Of a DNA stretch of 64,000 nt, positions 24,340 to 37,399 are shown piece by piece. A program made the position numbers and the translations under genes. The notes beneath the pieces are model-generated. The model ran no database searches, was not told where the DNA came from, and saw only the letters and a list, made by a program, of their open reading frames with translations. The DNA comes from Manis javanica (lineage: Eukaryota; Chordata; Mammalia; Pholidota; Manidae), in the NCBI RefSeq assembly GCF_040802235.1, contig NC_133169.1, positions 46,445,034 to 46,509,033 of the forward strand, in the 5' to 3' direction. How positions within the stretch are numbered: position 1 is the stretch's first letter; the number at the start of each line of letters is the position of its first letter.

Positions 24340-26380
24340 ATGAAAAACAAGTAAAAATTTTTACCTATTAGGTTTTCTGTCACTTCTTTTATTTAAAAAA
24401 TGCATAAATATTAGACTTCACATTATTAATATCAAAATGTATATAGTGTGTACAAAATAATTAAGAAAATTAGAGGAATTATGTTACTCAAAATTTTATG
24501 TTAATATTTATTTTTTAAATATTTTGAGAGGATTGACATGGCTGTGGAAGTAGGGGACTCATACTTCTGAAAGTGTACAGGTATAATACAAATGTAACCA
24601 TTTTAAATATGACCATGTTTATGGAGAGGCAATAGATACTAGTTTGATACTTAATCTTACTCTATTGTTAAAAAATGTATTTAGGAAAATTATAGTAAAT
24701 GAATTTTAACCAGTCAATTACTTAAAATAATTTTATGAGATAACATAATTTTGCCAAGTTATGAAAAGAAATTGCAGTAGCATGATAGACAAGGTCATGA
24801 CAAATCTGACATGTATAAAATTGTGTTTAGAGACATATGTGTAAAAGATAACTGAAATCTGCAACATAGCTAAGAGGTTGAGAATAGCAGTATTTCAGTA
24901 AATGGTTGTGTTGACCACATTGTTTTGCTTGGAAAACAGTATTGAAAGCTATAGGAATAAGTGATAATCTTAGAGACCTTAAGAAATTACAGGGAATGTG
25001 ATGTACATTAGATTTTGGAGGAAAGATGCAGAAGTTTATTAAAGCATGTACATAATGGGACATAAAATTCTTGGTTTATTCCATGAGCAAATTTATCTTC
25101 ATAGTCCTCAATTATAATCTTAATTTGAAACACTTTTCTAAATTTACTATAACATACCTTACAACCACTTTCTCAGGAAAACCAAAACCAAAAGCCTCCA
25201 ACATTCATAAAATCAGGAATATCAGTTTTAGATGGAAACATACACATTTTGAAATCCAGAAACCAAATTTTAGAAAAATAATTGAGTCCCACTAACGCTT
25301 AACATTGCCTCAAATATCTTGATCTTCAAATCTGTCTTGCTAATTAGGTCCACTCACTCTCTTATAGCAATGCTTATCATTTTGTTGATTTTGCTATTTT
25401 CACTTGACATTGTGTGAAAAAACTATTTTAAGTGTATATGTACAAACACAAATAACTACATAGGGTAGATATGATAAAACTAAAATGTACAATAATGCTG
25501 TGGTTTAAAAATGGCATCATGTCTTCAGGGTTCCACACACTGAGCTAAGGATAGAAGTGCAGCATGATGGTAGAGGGCTGCTCAGAGAGGGTGGCTTGCG
25601 CCGTCCGAATAGAAGTACCAGGAATATGTTACTTCCTTTTCTCTGAGATTTACTCACCATTTTATTGGTTCTCAGGATAGTGTTTATTCTGAGGGTAATT
25701 TTTGAGAACATATTCAGTTAATACAGGCAAATAACTCACAGTATTGCTAGGAATGCCGCATGCACTCTAAAATTATTAGTTTTAATGAGGACTATTGTTG
25801 TTATTATTGCATTCTAAAAATTATCATTCTGTATAAGCTAAGAAGGATTCAGGGACAGATATATCTACTTCACTAATTTGCCCTAACATGGACTAAATCC
25901 TTAAAATTTTTATCCACAGCCCAGCATGACCAATCTCTATTAAAGACTGAAAAAGAAATAAACAAACAAAACCCAAAATACCAGAGAGAAAAATTTTAAA
26001 TCAGCCTCTTAATACAGACAGGCTCTCTGCCCATGTGACAGATCTTCCCCAACCACACGGCCCCTGAGTAGGGCTGGCCTCCTCCCAGGCAGAGGGCAGT
26101 CTCCTCACCCCCAGCTCCTCATCCCACAGAGGGAAAGGCCTGTTGCTCCAACACCTGGAAAGCGTTGTGAGTCTCCAAAGATGGTTTCTAGGAAGTATCT
26201 TTACCTCCACATTTAAACTCTTTTGGATCATACAAACAAGTAAATCAAATATAAGATATCATCGTTATGTTTGTTACATTTATTCAAACATAAAAGGTTG
26301 TTTAAACAATTATGTCATAAAGATAAATTATTAGATGAATAACTATGTCAGGTAGCTTTCTTTAAGACATATTAAGACTA
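24340..26380. other. Unclassified AT-rich intergenic DNA
   Basis: I see no gene and no repeat that I can name with confidence. The stretch 25990-26180 is richer in GC with runs of C. ORFs here are short (60-80 codons) and resemble nothing recognised. Confidence 0.5.
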
Positions 26381-27150
26381 TGTTTGCACTTTTCCCCTCA
26401 CCAATCTCACCAAAACACTTCCCTTTCCCTGTGGTAGCCTCCAGTCTGTTTTCTTTGCTAATGAGTCCATTTCTGATCTGCCTTTTTTTTTAGAATCTAC
26501 CTACAGGTGAAATGATATGATATTTATTTTTATATGACTGACTTGTTTCATTTAGCATAATGACCTTTAGGTCCATCCACATTATAATAAATGGCACAAT
26601 CCCATTTCTTTTTTATGGCTAAGTAATATTCCATTGGTTACATGTACACCATTTTTAAAAAACCATTCATCTATTGATGAACATTAAGGTTGTTTCTATA
26701 TTTTGGCTTTTGTAAATAATGCTGTGATAAATAATGGATTACATATATCTTTGAATATTAGTGATTTTGTTTTAAGTAAATTACCAGCAGAGGAATTTCT
26801 GGGCCATCCGATATTTCTATATTTTATTTTTTACGAAACCTGCACAGTTCTGTCCAGAGTGAGAACACTAATTTGGAATCCCACCCACAGGGTGTCAGGG
26901 TTCACTCTCCCCTGCATCCTCGCCAACACTTGCTGTTTCTTGTCTTGTTGATATTAACCATTCTGACTCGTGTGAGGTGATATCGCATTGCAGATTTGAT
27001 TTTCATTTTCCTGATGATTAGAGATGCTGTGCATCTTTTCAAGTGACTCTTGGTCTTCTGTGTGTCTTCTTTGCAAAACCACCTATTCAGGTCATCCAGC
27101 CACTTTTTAATCAGATTATTTGTTTTTTGGTGTTGAGTAGTCATGTTAGC
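26380..27150 (-). mobile_element. L1 3' portion, minus strand
   Basis: On the minus strand this is the C-terminal ORF2 and start of the 3' UTR of an L1. Landmarks read on the plus strand are 'aggtccatccac' near 26568, 'ctattgatgaacattaaggttg' wording near 26670, 'gaggtgatatcgcattg' near 26977 and 'ttgttttttggtgttgagtag' near 27118. It is decayed and 5'-truncated. Confidence 0.8.
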
Positions 27151-28540
27151 ACTTTTTTCACTTAAACTCAGAGGGTCAGCATTTTATAAACTGAAGACCA
27201 AGAGCAAAACAGGATAGCCATGATGCAAAAATAATCTAAAACTGTGACTTCAAGTTTCATTTTTCAGATAAATCAAGTTTTGCTTTACAGTTACCTGCTA
27301 TCACAGAAAACCTTACTCATCCACTTTTGCATTCATTAATTTTGTTACAATAATTTATTACATACCAAAAAAGGGCCTCAGAAGATTGTTAAGTCCCTGA
27401 AATACAAAGATATGTATGTAATCACTTTCCTCAAGAAATCCACATTGAGGGGGCTAGACAAATTATGGTATAAGCACAGAGATATGCCTAGGCATACAGT
27501 AACTAAGGAGGAGCACATGTAGACCCAGCAAAACTGGCAAAAAGGAAAAGGGTGGGAAGGTGGAGTAAGCAGGTGTCAAGGGGCAATGCTAGGAAAGATG
27601 CTAAGTATAAGTGGAGACCTTAAAGATAACTTAAATGTAGAGTTATGCAAGTATATGAGAACATCCCAGGAAGTTCATATTTTGTCAGCCCTCAAAACAA
27701 CAATGTTACCTTCATATTTACTTGGGGAAAATGAATTACCCCTAAAAATTATATTTCCAATATATATAGAGAAAGAAGGTAAGAAGGTTACTAGGACATA
27801 GCAATCACTCTATTAATAACAATATAGCTCTGATCTCCTATTCCCATTTCTCATTTTAAAAAGAACAAGAGTTATTTAGTACCTTGTTCTTTAGAAAATA
27901 TCTGTTCATATGATTACAGCCTTTGTACGGCCTCTAGTCTGACATGACACCCATACTTACACAACTCAGCGAATTACCTGTTTCATCTGTGCTCAGTTGT
28001 CCTCATTGTAGACATCCTGATGGATACAGTAGTCCCTCCAATATAAAATAATCATAACTAATTATATAAATACAATCCAATTATATAAAATGGATACAGT
28101 ATTCACTCCAATATAAAATAATTATATTAATACAGCTAGATACATTGACATCATAGTTACCTGCTAAGCTATTCTGCATCCTTGCTGACAATTTCACTGT
28201 TTTGAAAAATTATACACATTTTATGGAAACATGTTTATTACTAAGATAATTCTTTCAAATTCTTACAATTTTAGTGGGAGGGACATGGAAGTATTAGTGA
28301 AAATTTTATTTTTTCTATGTGCCATGTGCAATTATAATAGTTTCATCAGAGGAAACCATAATTTTTTTTGAAATATTGTATTGATAAAATCAACATGTTT
28401 GATTTACTAGGCTTTGTAATTACCACATATTTCCACACTGGGAGAGTAGAAAACTTGATTTTTTTCTCAAGAGAATCTATTACTGAGTATCTTGTAATGG
28501 TTAAATCTATAAACAAACAACACACATTTCAAACATTTTT
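27150..28540. other. Unclassified DNA downstream of the OR2AJ1 copy
   Basis: No gene is seen. About 28230-28470 is homologous to 600-850 (the 'acaattttagtgggagggacatgg' wording near 28265 against 'ataattttagtggaagggaaatgg' near 635), so the duplicated block reaches at least to here. A 70-bp tandem duplication is at 28021-28145. Confidence 0.5.
28021..28145. repeat. 70-bp AT-rich tandem duplication
   Basis: The unit beginning TGGATACAGT at 28021 is repeated from 28091 with a few substitutions and a short indel. It is about 1.8 units long. No element boundary is visible. Confidence 0.75.
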
Positions 28541-29483
28541 CTAATAAGTTTTATTGAGGAAATTACTTTTTAGCACAATTTTCATTGCCTCCAGTATATC
28601 TTTATTCCTAAGGCTATAGATGATGGGGTTCAGTGTGGGTGTAAGGATGGTGTAGAATATCGACAGGAACTTATCCTGCCCTGGAGTGTGGTATGACTTA
28701 GGTCTAATATATGTGAAAATACATGGCCCATAGTACATTATGAGTACAATCATGTGGAAAAAACAGGTGGAAAATGACTTTTTCCATGCCTCTGATGATT
28801 TCATTTGGAGGACAGTACGGAGAACTTGGACATATGAAGCAGAGATCAGGGAGAAAGAGACAAGCAGGAAAAGTATACTGCTGACATAAACCCCTTGTTC
28901 ATAGTGTGTTGTGTCCACACAGGACAACTTCAGCATGGCAGGGACTTCACAGAAAAAGTGATCAATGGCCCTTGAGCCACAGAAGGGGAAGTGGAGGACA
29001 TAAATTGTGTGAATAATAGAATTGAGAGTCGCGACAATCCAGGATCCTCCAGCCAAGAAAACGATGACATACTCATTCATAAGAATGGGATAGCGCAGTG
29101 GGTGACAGATGGCCACATAGCGATCATAGGACATTGCTCCCAGAAGAAAGCACTCACCCCCCAGGAGGGAGATGGACAGAAATATCTGGAAGCCACAGCC
29201 TGCAAATGAAATCGTCTGGCTGTCAGACAGAAAGTCAGTGAGCATTTTGGGAACAATGTTGGTGCTGTGCAAGATATCCATAAAAGAGAGATGGCCAAGC
29301 AGGAAATACATTGGGGTGTGGAGGTGCGAGTCCCTGTGGATCAGGAGGATCATGACTGTGTTCTCCTCTAGTCATCAGGAAAATGATTAATATAAGGGAG
29401 TAGAGAGCTAGGCTTGTTTGAGAAGACGTGAAGAGTCCCAAAAGAATGAAGTCACTGCTGAATGTGTGATTCTCATGTCCCAT
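28541..29483 (-). pseudogene. OR2AJ1: OR2AJ1 olfactory receptor with a single 2-base deletion
   Basis: This is an almost intact class II odorant receptor. The start is the ATG at 29483 ([18 protein letters not shown], close to recalled human OR2AJ1). A TTTTCTTTTTAG acceptor lies at 29504-29505. After LILIIFLMT, near 29372, four bases stand where six are expected, so the frame shifts and the original frame ends soon after. From MILLIHRD (29353) to the stop at 28541 the frame is open for 270 codons. It contains HTPMYFLLGHLSFMD, the disulphide cysteine, intact DRY ([14 protein letters not shown]), the ECL2 cysteines in FPFCGSRAIDHFFCEVP, KSFSTCFFH and [13 protein letters not shown] complete frame would encode 314 residues. 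It is a fresh pseudogene, a segregating null, or an assembly error. The next gene upstream in transcription is OR2T8-like copy C. Confidence 0.9.
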
Positions 29484-29489
29484 AATTAA

Positions 29490-30030
29490 TTCCTCTACTT
29501 CACCTAAAAAGAAAAGAAAAAATTTGTACATATGTTAAGTACAAAGAAATAAAAACTAGTATGTGTTTCAATTTCAATTATATAAATCTGGATAGAAAAT
29601 GAGATTTAATGATGTATATTTTGCAATCAACTTCAAAGAATTCTTTTTTAATTGTGCTGTTTTCTTTAAATTTTTTGTTGATCACTTTTTTACCCTTTAG
29701 CATGTCAAAAAATAAATCTATGACTCATCTTCATTATTTATTGCCATCCCATCCCACCAGAAATCAAACTTCATCATGGAAGATGCTTGTTTTGTTCACT
29801 GTTAAAAGCCAAATGCATTGAACAGTGTCTGTCACATAACATGTGTTTAATATTGGTCTTGAATGCATGAATTAATGAGTAGACATGGATGTCAATTTTC
29901 TTTATGAGACATTTTTCATTAAATAAAGCTTATTCAGTAAGGTAGACAGCTAAGGATTCCCAAAGCTCATCTTGTAAAAACCAAAGACAATAAATAAGAA
30001 ACAATAAACTGAGAAAAACAGATAAAGAAA
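29490..30030. other. 5' flank of OR2AJ1
   Basis: The acceptor and part of the 5' intron region of OR2AJ1 lie here. About 29540-29890 matches 1900-2450 weakly, including the L2/MIR-like remnant at 29820-29880. No gene is seen. Confidence 0.5.
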
Positions 30031-32265
30031 AGCTCTGGTTTTCAGCGACAAGCAGCAAAAACCCTGTGGAGATCAAGCCCAAAGGTGACCACATAAAAGA
30101 ATATAAAAAGTATTGTCCCAGGTGCCAGAGAAGAGCTGTGAAGCACCAGTGCCCAAGCACGTGGTTGCTGCTCTGAGGCCTGCTCCCCAGTTAGCAATGT
30201 GCTGTGGCAACGTGTGGCCTAAAGCAACATGCTGTGCCTGACATGCATCTGCTCCATGGGGCAGAACTGGTGCCTTCACCCAGCACTGGCAGGCTATGCT
30301 ATACCGCTGTCTTCCCCGTGGACCACAGCCTGCTCTTCATTGGCCTCCTGGGGCCCATGCCCCTGCTGTATCCACTCCTAGTGAGAGTCACTCTACTGAC
30401 CTCCAGAGATGCACGTCCCAGCTCTATAGAGTGTCTTCACATGCCAGGGGCTGAGCCACCTGCTCAGCAAGTGCAACTGTGTCCCAGAACCCAGACACTA
30501 TGGTGTCTCCATGTGCACTGATCCAGGACGACATCTCATCAGCTCCTCTGACTGCCAGGACACCAGGTGAGACACCAAGAGGATTCCCCTAAGGCAGAAC
30601 TTCATCTGAAGAATAAAAGAGCTATCAAGGTCCCAGCAGCCCCAGCCCCTGAGGATCCCAATGTCTTAGACACCAAGAGCACCTGTAACTTCACAGAACT
30701 GCCCGCAGAAGACCCACACATTCTGTTCTAAAGCTGGTGTTGGTGGGGACACCTGGAAACCTTGCCACTGTGCCTTCCTAGGAACCTAACACACTCCATC
30801 TGACCCAACTGCTATCCTGAGCACCCCCTTCAAGGGAAAGCTGTGGCCCATCAAAGCCAGACTAAAAAGGGTGAAAAAGATGACTGTGCCCTCAAATGCA
30901 CAGTTGCCAATGTGAAGGTACTAGAAACATGAAGACAGCCAGGGAACAATAGCAACACCAAAGGAGTAAAATAATATTCAAGCAACTGACCCCAAAGAGA
31001 GTCAAATCTGAGAGTTAACCTGTTAAACAATTCAAAATAATTATTTTAAAGGAAGTTTAGAGAGATTCAAGCAAACACATATAGACAACTAAATGAGTTC
31101 AGTAAAACAACAAATAAATAAAATGGGAAGTTCAACAAAGATATAAAAAGAACATAACAAATTGTAGAGTTCAAGAATACATGAGTGAAATAAATAGTGT
31201 AGTAGTTTCAACCACACTTCAATCAGGCAGAAGAAAGAATCTATAAATTTGAAGATAGATCCTCTGATATTTTCCAGTCAGATGTGATAAAGCATATTAG
31301 AATGAAATCTAGGGAAGGTAGTCTAAGCGAACTATGGGAAAAAACCATACAAAACAGTACCTTCATTATGGATATACCAGTATGAGAAGAGAGAGAGAGA
31401 GAGGAAGGGATAGAAAACTTACTTAACAAAGTAATGGCTGAAAACTTCTCAAATCTGAGAAAAGACATACAGGTACTTGAAGGTCAAATATTGCTAAACA
31501 AATTTAAACAACAAAGAATTTCAACCATGTACATTATAAACAAGTTCTCAAAAATCAAAGACAGGTAATTTTGAAAGCAGGAGAAAGAGGACTCACAACA
31601 TGAAAGAGAAGCACAATAATTCTAACAGATTTCTTAGAAGAAATTATGCAGATCATAAAAGTGAAAGATGATATATTCGAGGTACCAACAGTGGTGTTTA
31701 AATCATTTAAAACTCTAATACATAAGAGAGAAGAAAGTTAAAATAACTATAGGTAAAATATTTTTAAATGGATACAACATAGAAAGATGTAAGTTGGGAC
31801 ATCAACAACACAAATTTAGGGAGCACAAAGCAAAGGTATAGAACTTTCTATGCAATTAAAATTAAGTTTTATCAGCTTAAGATAGATGGTTATAGATACA
31901 AGATTTATCATGATAACCCCATGGTAACCACAAGCCAAAAACCTATAAAAGGTACCCAGTTGATAAAGAGGAAATTGGACTTAGAAGGTATTATGCTAAG
32001 TGAAATAAGCCAGGTGGAGAAAGACAAATGCCATGTGATTTCACTGATATGTGGAACCTAAAAACAAAACAAAACAAAATGAACAACATAGCATTATACT
32101 CACAGACACTGAGAAGTGACTGGTGGTTGCCATGGGATAGGGATCGGGGTGGGTGGCTAAGGTGTGTGAGGGGGATAAAGGGGCATGAAAACTCAGTCAT
32201 AATATAAATCAGTATGGGGATAAAAGTAAAGCATAGAGAATACAGTCAGTAGTTTTGTGACATAT
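30030..32265 (+). mobile_element. L1-like element with 5' UTR, ORF1 and 3' end but no ORF2 (HAL1-like)
   Basis: This is a 2.2-kb plus-strand element. About 30030-30870 is a GC-rich L1-type 5' UTR. About 30880-31720 is a decayed ORF1: coiled-coil-encoding 'caattcaaaataattattttaaa' wording near 31030, 'aggcagaagaaagaatctat' near 31225, and the C-terminal 'cagatttcttagaagaaattatgcag' wording near 31625. A 250-bp bridge ('ccccatggtaaccacaag' near 31918) then leads to an L1 3' end ('gctaagtgaaataagccaggtgg' wording near 31994) ending at about 32265. No endonuclease or reverse-transcriptase segment lies between. That is the layout of Half-L1 (HAL1) elements, or an L1 with a large internal deletion. 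It has no intact frame. Confidence 0.7.
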
Positions 32266-34430
32266 TTTTTCTCATTTTACTTTATTTTTTATTGAAGTAT
32301 AGCCCTCCCAGCAGGTCACTCACTTCCCGGCTCTCCTTCAAGCTCTGTGTGGCCAGTAATCTACTTTTCGGACGATGACCACGGGAGTGTGGGCACTGGA
32401 GGCACATACCTTTCTTCTTCTTTCTTCCTGCTGGCTGCCATCTGCATGGGGCGGGGTGTGGTCCCGCGTTCCTCCGGGAGGAGGTGTACAGGGAACAGGC
32501 CCCAGGGATTCAAGAGCAGAAAGCTGTGAGCCACCAGGTAATTTCCTCTTGACCAGGATTCACAAAAGAATCCCGGGTCTGCCTCAATCTAGACCACCTT
32601 TCTGTAATCAAGTTAGAAAATCCTTATTTGATGTTTAAACCATTCCTTATCAGAATTCACATCTCTTTGGTAATACACTTAATGCTGCCCACAATAAAAA
32701 AAATGTGTAAAATATTTTTTAAAAACCCTACAAGTGAGACTTAAACAAATATTTCATTTTCATGGTGGAGGCAATTAAAAGAAAGGACTCAGGTGATTCT
32801 GAGAAGCTGGAGAAATGTGTTTGCTATTGTGAGCAAGATGTTTGTTTAGTTAACTGTTGTGGTATACAGGACATTACTGCGGTTCCTGCAGCTGAGGTAT
32901 TAGATCCAACATGAGAAAAGTTCAGAATTTTGGTCACGTACTTTTTATTATCAGCAAAGTTCAGTAAGAGGGAGATGACGTCAACAAAGAGTTGGCAAAG
33001 AAGAGGAAATAAGGCTTTGCTGGTAAAAGATTTTTCCCCCGGTATACACAATGAACTTCATCCACGCCTCATAATTAAGAGACTTGGATTGAAACTTCGA
33101 TTATTTTTATATTTAAAACAAAAGCATCTGGAAGTAGAACATGCAGTGTCAGCTTTAAAAGGAGACTCCTCCGTGGCTCCAGCCCTACTGAATGCTTCCA
33201 TGGAGAAATGCCTGGCAGAAGCCTGCAGCCACCTCACAGTCACAGAGCACAAGCTAAGTTTCTTCATGCCCAGACCTACTGTTGCATATTTTCTCAATGC
33301 AGACACATTGACTAATGTCAGCAGCAACTGAAATTAAAAATTCTACCGTAACAATAGATTTTGGCTGAATTACACTTTTATGGAAATGGCTAGAAGCCAA
33401 CTCTATCTGTACTGCCAAGGGAAACCTAACTCTGATCATTATTACTCACTGATGGCATTAATTCTAGAGGTTTAAGTAAATTCTCTGTACATCGAAACTG
33501 CATTAAAAAGAATTTGGTTACTAATTCCATTCTGCATTGAATAAGCTCTAATTTTCCCTACAGATAAGACAAGTATGAGGATTATGGACAGGGAGAGAAA
33601 ATTCAACATCAGGGGTGATACTGAGAGCAATAGAGCCCAGTGAGCAAAGGGATTCCTTCAGAGGTGTGAGTCCAGGAGCCCGTGACGTGTCATGGACCTG
33701 CTCCGCTGGGTCAGACACACTTTACTACCCCTGTCAATCAAAAATCTTCCAAATTTTGTTTGTAATGTAGTCTATTTTGACTGGATATACAGTAGTTTAG
33801 TTAACTATCATCTTCTTTGTCCCATTTAGATTACTTCTCAGGTTTTGTTATATAATAATATATTAAATATCTCTGTTCCTCCAACATTTTTATTCAGAAA
33901 TAAAAAAAATAAAATCATGTGTTAAAAAACTGTTTATATATGTTTTAATACTGTTTCAAATAATTTTAAAGTGATATTTAATTTATCTAAATAGAACACT
34001 ACATTTAAATTGAGTTGCAATTAATTTCTGAAAGTCTGACCTATTAAAAAATGTTTTAATTACTTGTTTAGCTTTGTAAATAGAATACAGATTTTAGAAT
34101 GCCATAAATATTCACAATAAGAGTATATAATGCAGGGCTATAAATTATAACTAATGCATCAAATCATTCAAATAACTGTCTGGAACGGGAAAAGGCAGGA
34201 GGTTACTCTATGCTGTTGGCTCTCCTTAACCTTCCTTTTAGACTGTGCATTTTGGCCATCATGTATCTAGTGTAATTCCTCTATATTGTAGTCAAAATCC
34301 TTAGCATTTGGTTTTATAAGATAGATTTTCAAAGTATTTCGACAGTGTAAGGATATATCAAGTCATTTCTACATCCATTTTCTCCACATATAAATACTCA
34401 TTTTGTCTTATTCTAGATTTTTCTTTCTGG
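32266..34430. other. Unclassified DNA between the HAL1-like element and spacer copy 2
   Basis: The stretch 32300-32640 matches 3990-4160 in the other block. A 133-codon open frame on the plus strand (32930-33331) overlaps an 89-codon antisense frame (33058-33327). Neither resembles a known family, and their GC is modest. The part 33540-34430 is AT-rich, with nothing identified. Confidence 0.45.
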
Positions 34431-37260
34431 AACACAGTTCTGAATATGCAAATACTCTACTAGGTCACATCCAATGGGTTAAAAAGAGATCTATAAACTC
34501 TCACACCTTTAGTTCCCATTTCCAGTGGAGCTGAATAATTTAAATTTACATAACTTTGTCTTTCTTACGTCTTTGCCTCTATCCAAGTTATTTCTTTCAC
34601 ATAAACAGCCTACCCCACTATTTCTAGGGGCCTCAAGGTCTCCCATTTTCCGAGATTCAGTGTAAACCCTCCCTCCTTGAAGCGTCCTTGCTCTCTTTAG
34701 ACCTTTCTTCCTTACTTCTCTGTTTCAGTGCAAAGCTGCGCTGCTCTGTTGGGATATCGTGTCTGATCCATGCTCTCTGTTAGTCGTGCTATGGGCACCC
34801 TGAATATGTGCTGCACACCCCTCTCAGGCCTGGCTCCAGAAATCCCTGAGCCCACACTCTCACCCCATCTCACCTCACCAGTTTCACGTCTCCCAGCCCA
34901 GGGGCCTTTCCCATTTAGGACGCTGGGTTCACTGGTGCCGCAGAAGGGTCAGGTGGCACCCCTCACTGGAGTCTGGCCACTGCTCACACCACCCAGGGGT
35001 TTTTGCTCAAATGTTAGTTCTTCCAGAGGAACCGAGAGGCCTGGGGTGGTGCCTTCAGTCAGGCATTTGCTGCCAATGAGCTGATGGTTTGCAACGAGAA
35101 GGGTGGTAAGTGTTCGGGAAGAGAAAGCAGAGGAAAGGAAGCCGACCGCCACGACGTACTGCACCCTGTGGCTTCTGGGAGAGACAAACGGCCACATTTT
35201 GATGGGAAACTGTGTCCCCTGGGAGCTGTTAAGGAAGGATTTGAATGGCCCATGAGGAGGTACTGTGTGCGGAAGGTGACGGGGATGCTGGGGGTGGACA
35301 AGGTGCCCTCAGGGCCCCATGGAGAGCTCTGTGTCACGTGGACAGGGGGCGGGGTCTCAGCCTTGGCTGAGTAAAGTGGGACTGAACGTTTGTTGAAGAA
35401 AAAAGAGAAACCTGCCTTTCTCAATCCTTTCCTTTTCATTCCTTCTTTTCATAGCACATTTTATTCTTTATAGCCTGAGTGCTCACTGCCTAGGAAGGGA
35501 CCTGCCATGGCCTGTTGGATACACTGGACAGAAGCTGCAGGATGGGCTGTCTGGGGGCCTCCCCGGGGCCATCACCGAGATTCTTCTGGGTCTTTCCAGA
35601 GTCAGTGAGGTTACTTGTCTCATAGACAACCTATCACAGGGAGGCAGGTGATAAAGGTGGACTCCCTTCACAGAAGTGATTCTGCTTAAATTCATTTTTG
35701 ATCTAATTCTGAGTTTTTGGAAGGAAAATCTACCCATCAATTATGTAAGTGGGTATAGCAAGACATGAATTAATTTTTTTACCATATTTATTATGGCAGA
35801 TATACCTTATTGGGAATTTTCAGCGTCAGGTAAGATTTTAAGCATCTTGTGTTTATTAGATGCTTGGAAGTTAGTTATTGTTTTATTGAGTCATCAAAAA
35901 ACTGTATGGGTCTCACAAAGATTAGACAGCATTCCCAAGGATATACAGCTTAATACAGGCTTCCAGTCCTGAAGTTCTGGTGTCAGAACTAACATTTTAA
36001 AGTAACACCACTTCTCCCACACTAATTCTATCTCACTGAACATCAGAGCATAATTTAGAAATACCTGTTCGTAGGAGGAGAAAGGATGCCTATTTCATGT
36101 GGGTATGTGGAATGTGGGGGTCATGGGTAGCATGTCAATGCTACCGTTAGGACAGCCCTTTACCACGTATAAGCTTCATAAAGCAGACAACTGGGTTCAG
36201 GTCTGTATGAAGGTGCACAGTAATTTTTTCTATGATAAACTTGTGTTTGCTTTTCAAAACTGAGAACTAACATTGAACCCTTGTCTGGAGGTCATGATAC
36301 TAATGCACAGGAAAATATGAACATGAAATGTCAATAAAAACACAGTCATAAATTAATGAACAGATTCATTATATGTCAATTCTTTCTGTTATGCTTATTT
36401 TATGATGTTAAACTTTTTTAAAACCAATGGAAGTGAAGGCTCACTCAATCCACTTAGGTATTTTAAAGAATCTTGGAAAAAGATGAATTTTTAAAAAGTC
36501 ACTTTCTTATCAAAGTAAGTCAGCATTTATGACTATAAACTGTGTTTAAAGTGCTGTGAAATGGCAGGTACCCATCACACAGTGTGAAACATTCTATTCA
36601 AGAAGCTTTCCTCTGATTCCTCCGGGTACCACTTCCAATATCCCCCAAGAAGCCACAGAACTGGATCCACCTCACACTCCCTGATCTTCTCTGTGTCTTT
36701 TATTTCATGAGATACAGGAAACAAATCCTGACATAAATCTTCTCAAGAAAAGAAAAGGTTGTGAAAAGTAAAGTTCAGGTTCAAGCAAAAATGTCAAAGA
36801 TGAAGACATAAAAATGAATTCCTGGAAATGTTATTTTACACTATTTTTACTGAGGATTCTGCAGTGAATTGCCATGTCTTAGATGCACACATATATGCTG
36901 AGAAGAATATATATACATAAATGTCTTATACCCATATATATGTGCTTACAGAATGCATCTGCATGTGTGCCTATATGTATGTATTTGTATAGATAAATGG
37001 ACAAATATATTTATATTTATTTACTTTGCAAACTCAATAGCCTCTTTGAATGTCCCAAATCTCTTGGTTGAATACTTTTGTAGTTAGATATTCGGGTACC
37101 AGAATAAGATAAGAAATACACTTTGAACACCTGAAACCAACGTTTTGCAACGTATTTTTTATTCTTCATTTTCAGACAAAAAGGACCTACTACAAAAAGG
37201 ATCAGATCATCAGTGACACGATCCCCCCAGTGGAACTGGAGCACATTATTACAATTCATG
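34430..37260. repeat. Spacer of duplicated OR block, copy 2
   Basis: This is the paralogue of 4160-7380 in the same orientation and the same place relative to the ORs. Shared blocks are noted at 34560-34760, 34930-35400, 35640-36030 and 36250-36560. It is AT-rich, with a GC-richer centre at 34770-35400. ORFs of about 100-126 codons there have no conserved counterpart in copy 1. Confidence 0.7.
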
Positions 37261-37399
37261 AGTCAAGCATAAAACAGAGATGAACATAGTTTCAACCTAT
37301 TCAAATTTAGTGTTTGTCAGTAAAACAACCAATTTTGATAGCTTTGGAAATGATCACATGTCTTTTGCTCCTTCAAAGACTAAAATAGATATTTCAAAA

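Noticed and set aside
30204-30521. 105-codon plus-strand frame in a GC-rich stretch
   Set aside because: It lies in the 5' UTR of the L1/HAL1-like element, with no known product.
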